A DNA stretch of 64,000 bases from Chaetomium olivaceum (taxonomy: Eukaryota; Ascomycota; Sordariomycetes; Sordariales; Chaetomiaceae): the NCBI GenBank assembly GCA_039881045.1, contig JAYWVB010000027.1, forward strand, positions 372,001-436,000. Reading direction: 5' to 3'. Below the pieces are notes generated by a model. The model saw nothing but the letters and a program-made list of their open reading frames with translations, made no database searches and was not told the origin of the DNA. The position numbers and the translations under genes are program-made. Numbering within the stretch: position 1 is the stretch's first letter; the number at the start of each line of letters is the position of its first letter. This document shows, in pieces, positions 1-11,733 of the stretch.

Positions 1-179
1 GTGCCCGGTCAACAGAATCTCATACAGACACGTACCCTCATTGATGAGCCTATTCTCCATGTGGGCATCGTCCTGGTCGTCCATGCTGACTGCACGCAAT
101 TAGAATCCTGCTGTTTTCATTAGAATGGAGAATCCGGAGGCATACCATCGACGTCGTCCACAACTTCGTTGGGAGCCAT
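1..179 (-). CDS. hat2: Histone acetyltransferase type B subunit 2 / RbAp48 family (5' end only)
   Basis: Only the first two coding exons are present: 146..179 and 36..89, with a third exon beyond the window. The intron between them runs from a GTATGC donor to a GTGCAG acceptor, and a second GTACGT donor begins at 35. The spliced start contains DDQDDAHMENRLINE, followed by a split codon. This matches the N-terminus of the RbAp46/48-type WD40 histone-binding proteins (Hat2/Msi1), where the next residues are normally EYK. In this family the protein binds histone H4 as part of the HAT-B complex or chromatin assembly factors. The WD40 repeats themselves lie outside the window, so the call rests on about 29 residues plus splice phase. 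The gene is divergent from XRN1. Confidence 0.8.
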
Positions 180-1041
180 CGTGGATGAAATGAGAATTCG
201 GGCGCAAGATTGAGATTATTCGACTTTAGTTTTTCTAGTCAGGATTTAATTTTGTTTGTAGAGGGGTTGTGAAAGGCGGGAATGGAATATCAAAGATGTG
301 GCTGAGATTTGAGGACAGACCTTTGCTCTTTGCAAGAAGCGCGGTTGTAGGACGCGACGTGACCCTTCGTTAATTGATTGAGCTTGCCTGCCGTCGCGCC
401 AGCACTGAGCAAGCGCGCCTTACCAAGCTTAGCTTAGCGGAATTTGGTAGAAACGCACGGACCATTTGATTGCCGAGAAGTGGTCTGGGGGGCGCTCTCA
501 GCTCTCCAAGTGATGCTGCTGATGGTGGCGTCGGGACTTTGGTGGGGCTCTAAAAGGGTGGGGCAATCGGCCAGTAGTCACCGGCCTCACTTCGTTCGGG
601 CAAAAGCAGCTTGAACTACCAGCGACAACTGATCAACATCTCCCTTTCGGTATTCTACTACCGCCGCTTCCTGGCCGCATTGTTGTCTTCGCAGCGGTTG
701 CCGTTATAGACAAGAAGGCTAGCCCGGAGCGTTTTGTTCTTGGGTTTGCGGGTCCGCAAACATTTATCTTTTTGTACTGCTTTATTTCGCCGCTTGCTGC
801 GTTCTCCCAGTTTCAGAAAGCCCGGCCATTTTTATTCAGCGCCGGCAGCCATCCCACTCAGCGCCCTCCCTTCATCTACAACTTGGAAGCACCGAGTTAC
901 GACTCTTCATCATACCCCAGCGGTCCACTGCCAAAACGGAAGAAGCCAGTGGTATCACCGCCGACAACCCGAATTGCCCAACCCCGAACCTACAACTACA
1001 ACAACAGGAAAAAGCGCCGTCTTGCGCGTCTTGTTGCCATC
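180..1041. promoter_or_regulatory. Divergent intergenic region, HAT2 / XRN1
   Basis: This 862-bp space separates two genes transcribed away from each other, so it should hold both promoters and 5' leaders. Short open frames here (for example 734..1096) have no family resemblance and run into the XRN1 start. I see no recognisable RNA gene or repeat. Confidence 0.5.
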
Positions 1042-4000
1042 ATGGGGTGTGTATTTGCCGACGAGTTCGTCTCGATGCGTCCAGAGCGCTAACTAGCCAC
1101 GCAGTGTTCCGAAGTTCTTCAGATGGCTCTCGGAGCGCTATCCTGCCATCTCGCAGCTCATCGCCGAGAACCGGATTCCCGAGTTCGACTGCCTTTACGT
1201 GCGTGAACCTCCTGGTTTCCGACGCCATCAGCGACTTTCCTCTCCCACAGTTTCTGACCGATTTGCGTAGCTGGATATGAATGGTATCATTCACAATTGT
1301 ACACACAAGGACTCAGATGACGTGCAGTTCCGCCTCAGCGAGGAGGAGATGTTCATCGCCATCTTCAATTACATAGAACATCTTTTTGGCAAGATCAAGC
1401 CCAAAAAGTTGTTTTTCATGGCCATCGATGGTGTGGCCCCGCGCGCAAAGATGAACCAACAACGTGCCCGCCGTTTCCGGACCGCTCTTGAGGCCGAAAA
1501 AGCGCGTGACAAGGCCCTCAAGGAGGGCAAGGAACTACCTAAGGAGGAGCCCTTTGACAGCAACTGCATTACGCCTGGTATGCTCACCCCCTTTAGAGCC
1601 TAACCTGAAACCCGGGCGCTAACCACAGTGACTATAGGAACCGAGTTCATGGCCAAGCTAACGCAACAGCTCAAGTACTTCATCAACAAGAAGGTATCAG
1701 AGGACAGGGACTGGCAACAACCTGAAATTGTGCTCTCCGGTCACGAGGTACCGGGCGAGGGTGAGCACAAGATTATGGAATACATCCGGAATGCGCGCGC
1801 CCAGCCCGAGTACAACCCCAATGTCCGCCATTGCTTGTACGGGCTAGATGCCGATCTCATCATGTTGGGACTACTGAGCCACGACCCGCACTTCTGCCTT
1901 CTCCGTGAGGAGGTAACGTTCGGCCGCCAAGCAAAACACAAGTCGAAAGAGCTGGAGCATCAGAACTTCTATCTGATGCACCTCTGCATTGTCCGAGAGT
2001 ATCTCGAGCTTGAGTTTCAGGACCTCAAGAAGGAGGGCGCCATGACCTTTCCGTTTGACATGGAGAAGGTCATTGATGACTTCATCCTCATGGCCTTCTT
2101 CGTCGGCAACGATTTTCTCCCCAACCTCCCTCACCTCCACATCAACGAGGGTGCCCTGGCAACCATGTTTAGGATATACAAGTCTGTTCTTCCCAAATGC
2201 GACGGTTACATCAACGAAAACGGGAAAGTCAACCTTCAGAGGCTTAGCCGCCTGCTCGATGAGCTTGGAAAAGAGGAGTACCGGTTTTTCGAACATGAGA
2301 ACGAGGACGCCAGCTGGCTGCAAGGCAAACGGATGCTCGAGAATAACGAGACCGAGAAGCTCAGAGCAAAGGCCAAGGGAAAGCTCATCGTCAGTTCTGA
2401 GCAGAAGGCTCTTTGGAAGCGGACCATCCGCAAGTTTCTCACCAATCGTGGATCTCAGACCTTGGATCTTGGCGCGGGACTTAACGCCGCAGACCGCAAG
2501 TTTGTCCAGGATCTCGCGGAAGCCGCCCATTTGGAGTGGGCCACCAAGCCGGATGACGAGGGCCATCGCCACTTAATACTGTCCTACCCCGCTAGAGACG
2601 AGGAGGATGAAGAGGACGAGGAAGCCCAGTCGGCGGTGCTGCGAATCGTCAAGAGATACGACAATGCCCAGACCCTTGACCTCACCGGGGCCGACGCCCA
2701 AGCTGCTATGGAGGCCAAGTACAAGGAGAAGTTCCAGGAATGGAAGGACGAATACTACTCCAAAAATTCGAGGACTGGACTCCGGACAACAGGGAAGACG
2801 AGCTCCGGAAGTTGAATGAGAAACTACGTCCAAGGTCTGCAGTGGGTCCTCTACTACTATTACCGTGGTATCGCCTCATGGCCCTGGTTCTACGCCTACC
2901 ACTACTCCCCTATGATCTCAGACGTCGTGAAAGGGCTGAATGCGGATCTCAATTTTAAGTTGGGCCAGCCTTTCAGGCCCAACGAGCAGCTCATGGGCGT
3001 CCTGCCGGATCGCAGTAAAAAGATCGTTCCCAAGGTGTACTGGGAGCTCATGACAGACCCCAATTCGCCCATCATCGATTTCTACCCGAGAGACTTCGAG
3101 CTGGACATGAACGGCAAGAAGATGGATTGGGAGGCTGTTATCAAGATTCCGTTCATTGAAGAGAAGCGCTTGCTGTCAGCCATGGCTCCCAAGGACGCCC
3201 TTCTCTCCGACGCCGAAAAGGCGCGCAACGACTTCGGAGTCGCTTTGAAATTCACCTACTCCGATGATGTGGACTTCATCTATCCTTCTTCTCTCGTGGA
3301 CGTCTTTCCACCCATCACCCATTGTCATTGTGTGGAGAACATCTTTGATCTCCCTGCTGTGGAAGGGTTAGAGTACCGCGCTGGTCTCACAGACGGCGCC
3401 TTGCTCAATATTGAGGCCTTGGCTGGATTTCCTAGTCTGGCGACGTTACCGTACGTTGCTAGCCTTGGTTTCCATGGGGTCAACGTCTTCCAGCAAGAGA
3501 GTCGGAACGAGAGCATGGTCGTCAACCTACTAGAAACAGAGATGCGGACCAATGTGGAGTCGGCTAAAGTCAAGCTCGGACAGCGCTGCTTCGTCGGCTA
3601 CCCTTTCTTGCAGGAGGCCAAGATCGTCAAAGTCTCGGACGAGCTCTTCGATTACACCCTTGCTGAAGATGGCACGGGGCATGTTGTAGCCAGGAACCAT
3701 ATGCCTCGCGAAATTGAGGACTGGAGCAAGAAGGCAGACAGGATCGAGAATTTCTACAGCAAGCGGCTGGGAATCCAGATCGGTCCTGTTGACTCGCTGG
3801 TCTCGGTCCACATGCTCAAGGGCCTCGTCAAGACCGACGAAGGCGCCACCGTGAAGGAGTATGGGGAGATTCCCGGCATGGAGACCGAGTATGCCTCTCA
3901 GATCATTGTGGACGAAGTTGTCAACGAGGATGAGCGCTTCATCGAGAAGGCCGCTCTCCCCGTCGAGGAGGAATTTCCTCTCAAATCGGTCGGCTTTTTC

Positions 4001-5491
4001 CTGGGCGACTTCAACTACGGCCAGCCTTTGGAGGTTGTGGGCTACACAGGTGGGAAAGTCACCATCTGGCTTGCGGTCTTGGAAAAGCGCGAGCCAGACT
4101 TCGCCAAGAAGATCATCCACGATGCCCAAAAGGGCATGCATTACATGCCTTCTTACATGGTGGCCAAGCAGTTGGACCTGCATCCCCTTACCCTCAGCAA
4201 GATCACCTCCTCTTACTTTATCCGGACGGTCGGCGACCTACGCGTCAACCTTGGTCTCAACCTCAAGTTCGAAGCCAGGAAGCAGAAGGTGTTGGGTTAC
4301 TCTCGCAAGTCTCAGACTGGCTGGGAGTTCAGCCCCGCTGCTGTCCACCTGATCTTGGAGTACATGACGCGGTTCCCCGATTTCTTCGCCGGAGTCAAGC
4401 GGAACCCGTCAGGTGCTGAGCTTACCGAGTCGGATCTCTGGACCGACCCCGCCGTCGGCTCTCCTCGAGTCAAGGAAATTGGCAGCTGGCTCAAGACACT
4501 CAAGACTAGCTCCATGGAGCGTGTACCGCTCGATGCCGAGCAACTCGACTCGGACGTCGTCATGCAGCTCGCTGGCGAGGCGGACAGACTGCAGCTCAGC
4601 GCGGTTCCCTCCAACCCTAAGAAGATGAACGGTGTGCCGCGCAACGCACTTATGAGGCCCGAAGATGCCGAGCACCGTCTCGGGAACCAGCACTTTTCCC
4701 TCGGCGACCGTGTCGTGTACGTTGCGTCTACCGGCAAGGTCCCTATCGCCTATCGTGGCACGGTGGTTGGCATCAGCCGTACGCCCACCGCCAAGCTCCT
4801 CGACGTCGTCTTCGACGTCACCTTTATGAGTGGCACCACCCTTGGGGACCGCTGCCCGCCCTTCCGCGGCCAGACGGTGCCTTCGACGTCTCTTCTCAAC
4901 CTCACCAATCATCAGGTTGTCGCCGGCTCCAAGGCCCAGGTCGCGCGCCAGCCCGTTAGCCCGTCGGTTACTACCCTCACGGCACACGGCGGCTACCACA
5001 TGAACGGCAAGCGCTACCAGGACGCGGCTTCCCCAGCCCCCCTACAGGGGACATGGCGCGGCGCCCTGAACGGTGAGGGACGTGGTGGACGGGGTGGTGG
5101 ACGCGGCGCGATCCAAGGCAACCTGCCTTACCGTCCTCATTACCAGCAGCAGCAATCTGACGGCCTCTATAACCCCGCGAGTGGCCAGGGTGGCCGTAGT
5201 CGCGGTGGTGGCCAGTTCAGGGGTCGTGGCGGCGGTGGCGGCCCTTACAGAGGCCGCGGTGGATACTCTGATGGCGCTGGCCCGGTTGATGGGAATGGAA
5301 TCGCGCACCCGGCGTCGGCTCCGCCGATCTATGGGGCTGTGCCACCTCCGGCAATTCTGAATGCGCCGAGCCGCGGACGTGGACGTGGACGTGGTGGGCG
5401 GGGACGGGGTGACGGGCAGGGGTTCAGAGGACGGGGTGGTGGAAGGGGTGGTACGCAAGGACAAGGCCAGACGGCGGCCCCGCAGAGCTAG
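1042..5491 (+). CDS. xrn1: 5'-3' exoribonuclease 1 (XRN1/KEM1)
   Basis: Exons are 1042..1046, 1105..1198, 1271..1577 and 1638..5491; about 1419 aa. The enzyme degrades decapped mRNA 5' to 3' in the cytoplasm. The first exon is 5 nt (ATGGG) and splices to give the invariant start MGVPKFFRW. Mg-binding acidic residues of the XRN nuclease are visible: D35 in LDMNGIIHN, D86 in AIDGVAPRAK, the GHEVPGEGEHK pair, LYGLDADLIM and GNDFLPNLPH. The XRN1-specific middle (ENYVQGLQW, YYYYRGIASWPWFY) and D1/SH3-like region follow. The tail is unusually rich in RGG/RGRG. The reading frame breaks twice: one A appears missing in the A5 run 2762-2766 and one A extra in 2821-2823. The two cancel, leaving 18 codons out of frame with a TGA. 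The family sequence continues in the shifted frame, so this looks like sequence error. Confidence 0.95.
5062..5470 (+). repeat. RGG/RGRG-rich coding repeat in the XRN1 C-terminus
   Basis: Degenerate GGN/CGN codon repeats encode many RGG, GGGRG and RGRGRG tripeptides, interrupted by a Gln-rich and a Pro-rich stretch. RGG boxes commonly bind RNA and are arginine-methylated. That role is an inference for this protein. Confidence 0.7.
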
Positions 5492-5964
5492 TAGCTCGGG
5501 GCTATGTCCGTGTGCGTGAAGTTGGGTGACGGTGTTTGGAGTATGATTAGGAAAATGGATATGGTTATGGATACGGCTACGGATACGGCATGAGTCCATG
5601 GATGATGAGGCATGATTGATACTACTGCAAAGGGATAGAGAGCCGCATTTGAGTGCGCGCTTAATCTACCACGCATTATGTAGGGCTTCGGATACCCCCC
5701 ATTAGCTAGCGGGTTGGTGTGAGGATAGGAAATGTAGGTCATGTCTCAAAGGAGAATCCATAGGAAGAAGAATATCCATGATATCTCCGAGCTGCATGCC
5801 TCTCACGTAAAAATGACCATATTCTTGGAACCTCAATGTACAATCATCGCCCGGGAGTATGTACGAACAAAAGTGAAATGTATCCAAAATGCAATTGAAT
5901 CAAATAAGCGTCCGAGTAAATGGTTAATTTCTTAATTTCTTCGATTAGACTCCAATCAGCCTAT
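5492..5964. other. Convergent 3' flanks of XRN1 and SPC3
   Basis: Both neighbours end here, so this 473-bp stretch should hold two 3' UTRs and polyadenylation sites. A purine- and GGNTA-rich tract lies at 5540-5590 (repeated GGATACGG-like units). No gene is visible. Confidence 0.45.
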
Positions 5965-6822
5965 CTACCTCGCCGCGCCCGCCTTCTTCTCCTCCTTCTT
6001 CTTCTTGATCGCCGGCAACGAAAACTTCTTGCTGAGGTTGTTCTTCAGCGTCTCCCACTTCCAAATATTGACGTCCTGGTTCCACGTCAGGAGGCCCACC
6101 CACGGCTGCACGTTGTAGTGCAGCCTCAGCACCACGTCGTCCTGCTCGGCGAGCTTGCCGGAGGGGTGCGTGATCTGGTACTTGGGGCGCTGGTTCTTGA
6201 GCGTGAGTTTCCCGCTGGTTTCGCCAGCCGATGTTAGTACAAGCCGTACCCGGGAGTATGTATGTAATAAAGAATAGGGAAGAGGATGGGACGAACCGGC
6301 TCGGGTCGATGCTCTTGCCCTCGGCGCTGCGCTTCAGCTTCTTCATGCCGACGGGGCCTAGGTTGGCCAGGTGGTCGGCGCTCGGCGCCGTGATGATGCT
6401 GTCCCAGATCACGGCCTGGTTGGTCGCATTCTGCCCGGACCCGGACCCACCCGCCGACGGCCACTCGGCCGTCACGTATACGAACAGCTGCTTTGTGTTC
6501 CAGGTGAAGAGTGTCGAGAGGTCGGCGTCGAGCGAGAACTTGATGATTGCGTATTCTTCCTTCTTGGAGGAGTAGTAGTGTGGGCGGCCGCGGACGCTGG
6601 AAGGGGGACGGGGTGTTTGTGTTAGTGGGGAGGTCTTGACGACTCGAGGCTGAAAGGAGGGTGGGTTCGTTCATACACTTGGACATTGGTGGTCTTGAGG
6701 ACGCCCACGCTTGGGGTTCGCGGAGAGAGGAGATCGGAGGCGGCGATGATGGCGGCTACCGCGAAGGCGACCGTGGTGAAGAAGCCGAATACATTCTGGA
6801 GACGGACGACGGAGGAGTACAT
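5965..6822 (-). CDS. spc3: Signal peptidase complex subunit 3 (SPC22/23)
   Basis: Exons on the minus strand are 6677..6822, 6297..6596 and 5965..6214, giving 231 aa. SPC3 is a small ER-membrane subunit of the complex that cleaves signal peptides. The protein starts MYSSVVRLQNV and has one N-terminal hydrophobic segment (about residues 12-32). It continues with the family blocks NVQVVRGRPHYYSSKKEEYA, FTWNTKQLFVYVTAEW, QAVIWDSII, DPSRGKLTLKNQ and the lumenal end YNVQPWVGLLTW, WKWETL. The open frame extends upstream of this Met, but the chosen start fits the family. The C-terminus is lysine-rich. The second intron uses a GTTCGT donor, weaker than usual, but the frame and family sequence require it. 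Confidence 0.93.
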
Positions 6823-7347
6823 GGCGGGCGGTCGGTTGGGGCTGTTGCGCCCTTGCTCCGTTAGGGAAATCTGGAAATGGTGGTTGAGATCCCGATTTGA
6901 AAGAGAACTGGCCGGTGTCACTTGGACCTTGTCATGGGCCAGAAATTGAGGGGGGAGGTTGTCGTCGAGTTCGCGACAGCTCCAATGGGACGGTTTCCGA
7001 TCCCAGCGCGATGTTGGTGTTAGCGATAAAGGCCAGATCGTTAAGCACATGCGACAATCGGGGTTTGGTCCGAGGGGACCAATTGTGGAGTGCAGCTCAA
7101 AACAGCTTGGCAAACCCAACTTGAATGCTAAGGTACACTGTAAATTAAGGGTTAGGGCTGATCGATCGCTGGGCCTAGACCACGTTCCCGCCTGCGGCAC
7201 TGTGATGTAACTCGTGGTCGGATTGTCCCAAAGCCGGTTGTTGCTCTGGATCGACATCTTTCTGCTTGCTTTGCGTCGCCGCTTCCGCCCGGCTCCCCGA
7301 TCAACACACACCAGACCACACACAATGCGAATATCCTAGTTGCGAAA
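6823..7347. promoter_or_regulatory. Divergent intergenic region, SPC3 / HID1
   Basis: This 525-bp divergent spacer should carry both promoters. No conserved open frame, RNA gene or marked repeat is seen. Confidence 0.45.
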
Positions 7348-10236
7348 ATGGGTGCCAGCGACTCGAAGCTCGTCTTCAAAAAGGGCATCTTTCGGTTGTC
7401 CGAAGAACGGCACATCCCCTCGGGAGATGCTTACTGGGCCTCTGTAAGTCGTTGTTGCCGTCGCCTTCACCGTCACCGTGGTTGTGGTCGTGGTCGTCAA
7501 GGGCTGCCTTGCCCTTCAATGCATCTGCTAACTGGCCACAGTTCTGGGAGCTGCCCGAATCACCAGAAGATATATTCAGCCTCTTCACCCCCGCCGATGT
7601 TCGCCGAACTCGAGACAATGCGCTTGAGAACCTCGAGAGCCTTATCCAGGCCGTCACGAACCGCCTGTTCATGCTCCGCCACCACCCCTCCTTCCCCGAA
7701 CCTGAAATAGCTCCCGATCGAGAAGCTCTCAACTGCCTTCGAGTCCTCACGCGCATTCTCCCCTTCATTTACGAAAAGGAGTCGTTGCAACCGTGGGAGG
7801 ACCAGCTGTTCTGGGCTCCAAGACGTAAGCCTACTAGGAAGTCGTCCATAGCCAACGAGATCCTTTTTGATGGGGTCCAGGACGTGCAGCCCAAGCCTCC
7901 CGTGGAGGAGTTCGAGGATGCGAAACCACTCGCCGAAGAACTAATCGATACCCTGCTCGATTTACTGTTCTTCTCCGATCTCACGGTCCCCAAAGCTCCG
8001 CATGGCAAGCCGAAGGTGACCTACGCCATTTGGCAGAGCGGCGTGGGATGCAACACGTCGATCCCAACTACAAGGGAACACGAGAGCAACCGCTGCGAGA
8101 TCCTTCGCCTACTCTTGACGCTGGCAGGCCATAGCCTGTACCTTTCGCCGAGCGTATTGCCACAGCAAGGGACCAAGGCCCTCACTTATATATGCACCAA
8201 CTCGGACAAGCAAGTCGTGCTCTCCGTGTTGTGCTCGTTGTTGAATACGGTAGGCAGCATACTCCTCTCTGTATCATGGCAGTTACTAACCTCTGCAGAC
8301 GCTCAAATACAACCCGGCTAGCTGGCGAGTGCCGTACAATGCCCTCGTCTTCAAGGACCCGAAAGAGATTCTTGTCACGTACACGTTGCAGCTCCTGTTA
8401 GCAACCCTGCTCTATCCCATCCCAGAGCAACCTGGTGTCCCGACACCTAAGAACTACTACCGTCACTTCCTTGGCCGCTTGCACCGACCGCAGGACTTCC
8501 AGTTTGCCGTTGACGGGATGACGCGGATCCTGAACCAACCCCTTCAGTCCAACTCATCATACATACCCGGGGCTCAGTCCTCTGTCAGGTTTGCTCCCGA
8601 AACAATAATGCTGTTTTGGGAGATCACTCAGTGCAACAAGCGGTTCCGGTCCTTCATCATCGACACAGAGAGGGCACACGACTTCATCATTCTGATTCTG
8701 TTCTATGCCCTCGAGTACAAGGGCGATGCCTCAAAGCAAGGTGTCGTGAGGATGTGTGCTTTCTTACTGCAGACCCTCAGCGTGGAAAAGAACTTTGGAG
8801 TGAACCTGAACAAGCCGTTTGACACGCAGGATACGTTGCCCGCTGCCATCCGCATTACCGGATTTAGGGGCACGTACGGGGACTTTCTCCTTCAGGTGAG
8901 CAAACTGAGCTACCAATTGTTATTTTCTAGCGTGGCTAACTTGAAGTCAGTCTATTTATGTGCTTATCACAACGAGCCAAGGGAAGCTCACGGCCGTGTA
9001 CCCTGCGCTTTTGGCCGTCATCAACAACATCGCCGCATATCTGGAAGGACTGAGCGGAGCAACGTGCTCTAGAATCATGCAGCTGTTCAACTCCATGTCT
9101 TCTCCGTCCTTCCTTCTAGCCAACGATACTAATCATAGCCTCCTGCGGTCATTGCTGGAGGCTATCAACGCCATCGTTGAGCACCAGTTCAGCAGTAGGT
9201 TTTCCTACGCCGTCGTAGAAACGTTTGGGGCTGACCGCGAGTAGAAAACCCCAACTTTATCTTCGCGATCATGAGGAACAGAAAGCGGTTCGAGGCATTG
9301 CGTTCGTTGACGCTGGACAGCGGCCAGGAAGAGATAGAGCGACGCAACAGGCGGCGGAAGGATAGCGGAGCCTCCCACGACCCGCTGGAGCCCAATTCGA
9401 CTAGGAGTTCGATGGAGAGCATCATGAGTCCGACGACACAACCTTCCAGGGCACCGACACTCGGCGATGTACCCGAGGAAGACAGTACTTTCGCCATCGG
9501 CGATGACGAAGACGATAGCGACGACGAAGCGCGGCCGACGCCGGCAGCTTCAAGCCCTAGCGACAACCCGTCGGGAGCTTCTTCTGTCGCATCCGCGGCA
9601 GACGACGACGTGCCGAGACAGCTCCAGGGCATGTCAGAAAAGGCCAGAGGGAAAATGCCAGCAGGGGCGGCCAACTTCTCCCGCCAAAACAGCACCACCA
9701 GCTTGGGAGGGCCTGTTGCTGGCCAGTCGATGTCTGGCCAGTTCCAGCCGTCTGCCCACTGGATGGACAGCTGGCTGCCAGAGCTGCCCCTTCACACGAC
9801 GCTGACTGTTCTGCAACAGTTGTCGGTTCTCATCCCCCGCCAGGTGCTCACATCGGACGCGCCCATGTCAGCCACGCTCGCCAAGATTCGCGAGGTGCAA
9901 CTTGTTGGAGTCGAGCCGTCTCCGGTTCGGGTGCACTCGTTTGAGTGGTCGCCGCTGGCGCTCGGATGGTACGAGTCACTCCTCTGGGGCTTCATCTTTA
10001 GTAGTGAGATGCAAGTGTCGAAGGGGACTGTGGGTGTGTGGAACTCGACCCAGATCAAGCTCTTCCGGGTCCAGGAGACAGCGGCGCAGGGCCCAACGTT
10101 CACCTCGCCCCGCGGCGCGGTGGATGCGGTGGGTAGTAATATTGTGTCGCGGATTGGAGCGATCAACTTGCGAGGTGTCGGAAACCCATCGGCGCCGACG
10201 CTTGCGAATGGGCAGCCGCCTGCCCGGGGCACATAG
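7348..10236 (+). CDS. HID1 (high-temperature-induced dauer-formation) family protein
   Basis: Exons are 7348..7443, 7542..8249, 8299..8895, 8951..9194 and 9245..10236; 878 aa. Introns have good donors and acceptors and all junctions keep frame. HID1 proteins are Golgi/trans-Golgi associated. In animals they act in neuropeptide sorting, and the fungal relatives are poorly studied. Family blocks include the N-terminal MGASDSKLVFKKGIFRLSE, FWELPESPEDIFSLF, the Leu-rich helical body (YALEYKGDASKQGVVRMCAF) and the C-terminal VHSFEWSPLALGWYESLLWG. The N-terminal MG could be myristoylated, as proposed for HID1 relatives; that is inference. Residues around 560-660 form an acidic/Ser-rich, probably disordered linker. 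The gene stands alone between SPC3 and an epoxide-hydrolase-like gene. Confidence 0.9.
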
Positions 10237-11058
10237 AAGGCCCGTAATGTCGGGGGGGCATAGGAAACACAGCGGACGTACCGGCCCTCACAGATAGGCG
10301 CGCGGCCTCAGGGGTGGCAGTTTACGGGATTGAGCGAATGTATACGGGAACAAAGAGCGATTCAGTGCTGGATGGTAACACAGCTACACGGGCCAAGGGA
10401 CAACGGAGTTAGTGCGCTGCTTATTTGGGAAACAGAGTTATCAAACTATTTCTCCGCCCTCTCAGAACGGACACCTGGATCGCTACCATATAACCGATAA
10501 CTAGCGACAGCACAGTGTCGGAGGGCGTTCTCTGCCCATCTTTGGAACGCACCCAATGAGACAGAACAGTGAAGTCGAGCACCGCCACTGTTTCATCATT
10601 CGCGTAACGTCGTTGGACCCTTGTGGCTGATCGAATCAGGCACCCTTCCCCGGATTCCCGCCACGGGTACCTCTCCACATCCGACTTGGCGAGGACCCTG
10701 GATTTCGGAACAAATGCTCCTTTTCCGGGAACCCCGGTCAAAATAGTTTGGCTGGTGGGCTATTGGGTGGTGCCACAGCTGCTGGTCCCCTTGTCAGTGC
10801 GAGCGATGTGGATATAACGGCACGCATTATATACGTATAGCGGGAGAGCTGATTCAATAGTATGTACCAGGAACCCGGAGTTGGCATTTTTGTCTCCATA
10901 ACGCGTTTGGTATCATATCCCACGTCCTCTCCTTGTCTTTCCGCGTGTCCCGTCCCGTGTTTCCTTGTTGTTTACCTCACTGCATCCTGCCGCCCGTCCT
11001 TGAGTTGAGCCGTAGCTCACATATGATTACCATAAACACTACGTTGTAGCCCGCCGAG
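10237..11058. promoter_or_regulatory. Intergenic region between tandem HID1 and epoxide-hydrolase-like genes
   Basis: This 822-bp stretch holds the HID1 3' flank and the downstream gene's promoter. Its best open frame (minus strand, 10421..10741) lacks family similarity and splice structure, so I do not call it. Confidence 0.45.
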
Positions 11059-11697
11059 ATGACAGAGGGACTTAGTTCTCCGGCAGCGGACGAGGTCAAG
11101 CCGTACAGGATTCATGTAGGTTCATCAATATTCCACATTCCACTCGAAACAAAGAGCATCAAGTTAAACTAACACTGCGCAGATTCCCAGTAAACATCTC
11201 GATCTTACTCGCCAAAAGCTGGAACTCACCCGCCTACCCCACGAACCCTCTCATGGCTCCGATTCGAACACCTGGGCTCCGAAGCCCATTATCGAGCCAC
11301 TCATCGACTATTGGTATTCCTTCCCTCCGTCAACCCCCCCCCTTATCTGCCCGAGGCACCTTCTCGCGCCCCCATTACTAACGAGACCACCCCCAGGCTC
11401 GAGTCCTACTCCTGGCGCACCACCGAGGCCCGGCTTAACACCAACCCCGACCTCCCCCAATTCCGCACCGCTATCACTCCGCCGGACAGCCACGCCCCCA
11501 TCCGAATCCACTTTATCCACGCCCGCTCCTCCGCCCCCGGCGCCGTTCCCCTTCTAGTGATCCCGCCCTTCCCGCTCCCAGCCCTCTCCCTCGCCCCGCT
11601 CATCCCCCTCCTCACGGGCGCCACTTCTGCTACTACTACCACCACCGCCGCCGCCACCACGCCCACAGCAACCCAATCCGAAGGCCCGTCTGATGCA

Positions 11698-11733
<36 letters not shown>

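Noticed and set aside
1871..2572. Long antisense open frame (233 aa) opposite XRN1, and similar ones at 3530..4183 and 15593..16273
   Set aside because: These are mirror frames of GC-rich coding sequence with biased composition and no family resemblance or splice signals.
2762..2823. Programmed ribosomal frameshifting as the reason for the frame breaks in this window
   Set aside because: Breaks of both signs occur in many unrelated genes, mostly at plain homopolymers and without a shared slippery heptamer or downstream structure. Sequencing error explains all of them more simply.
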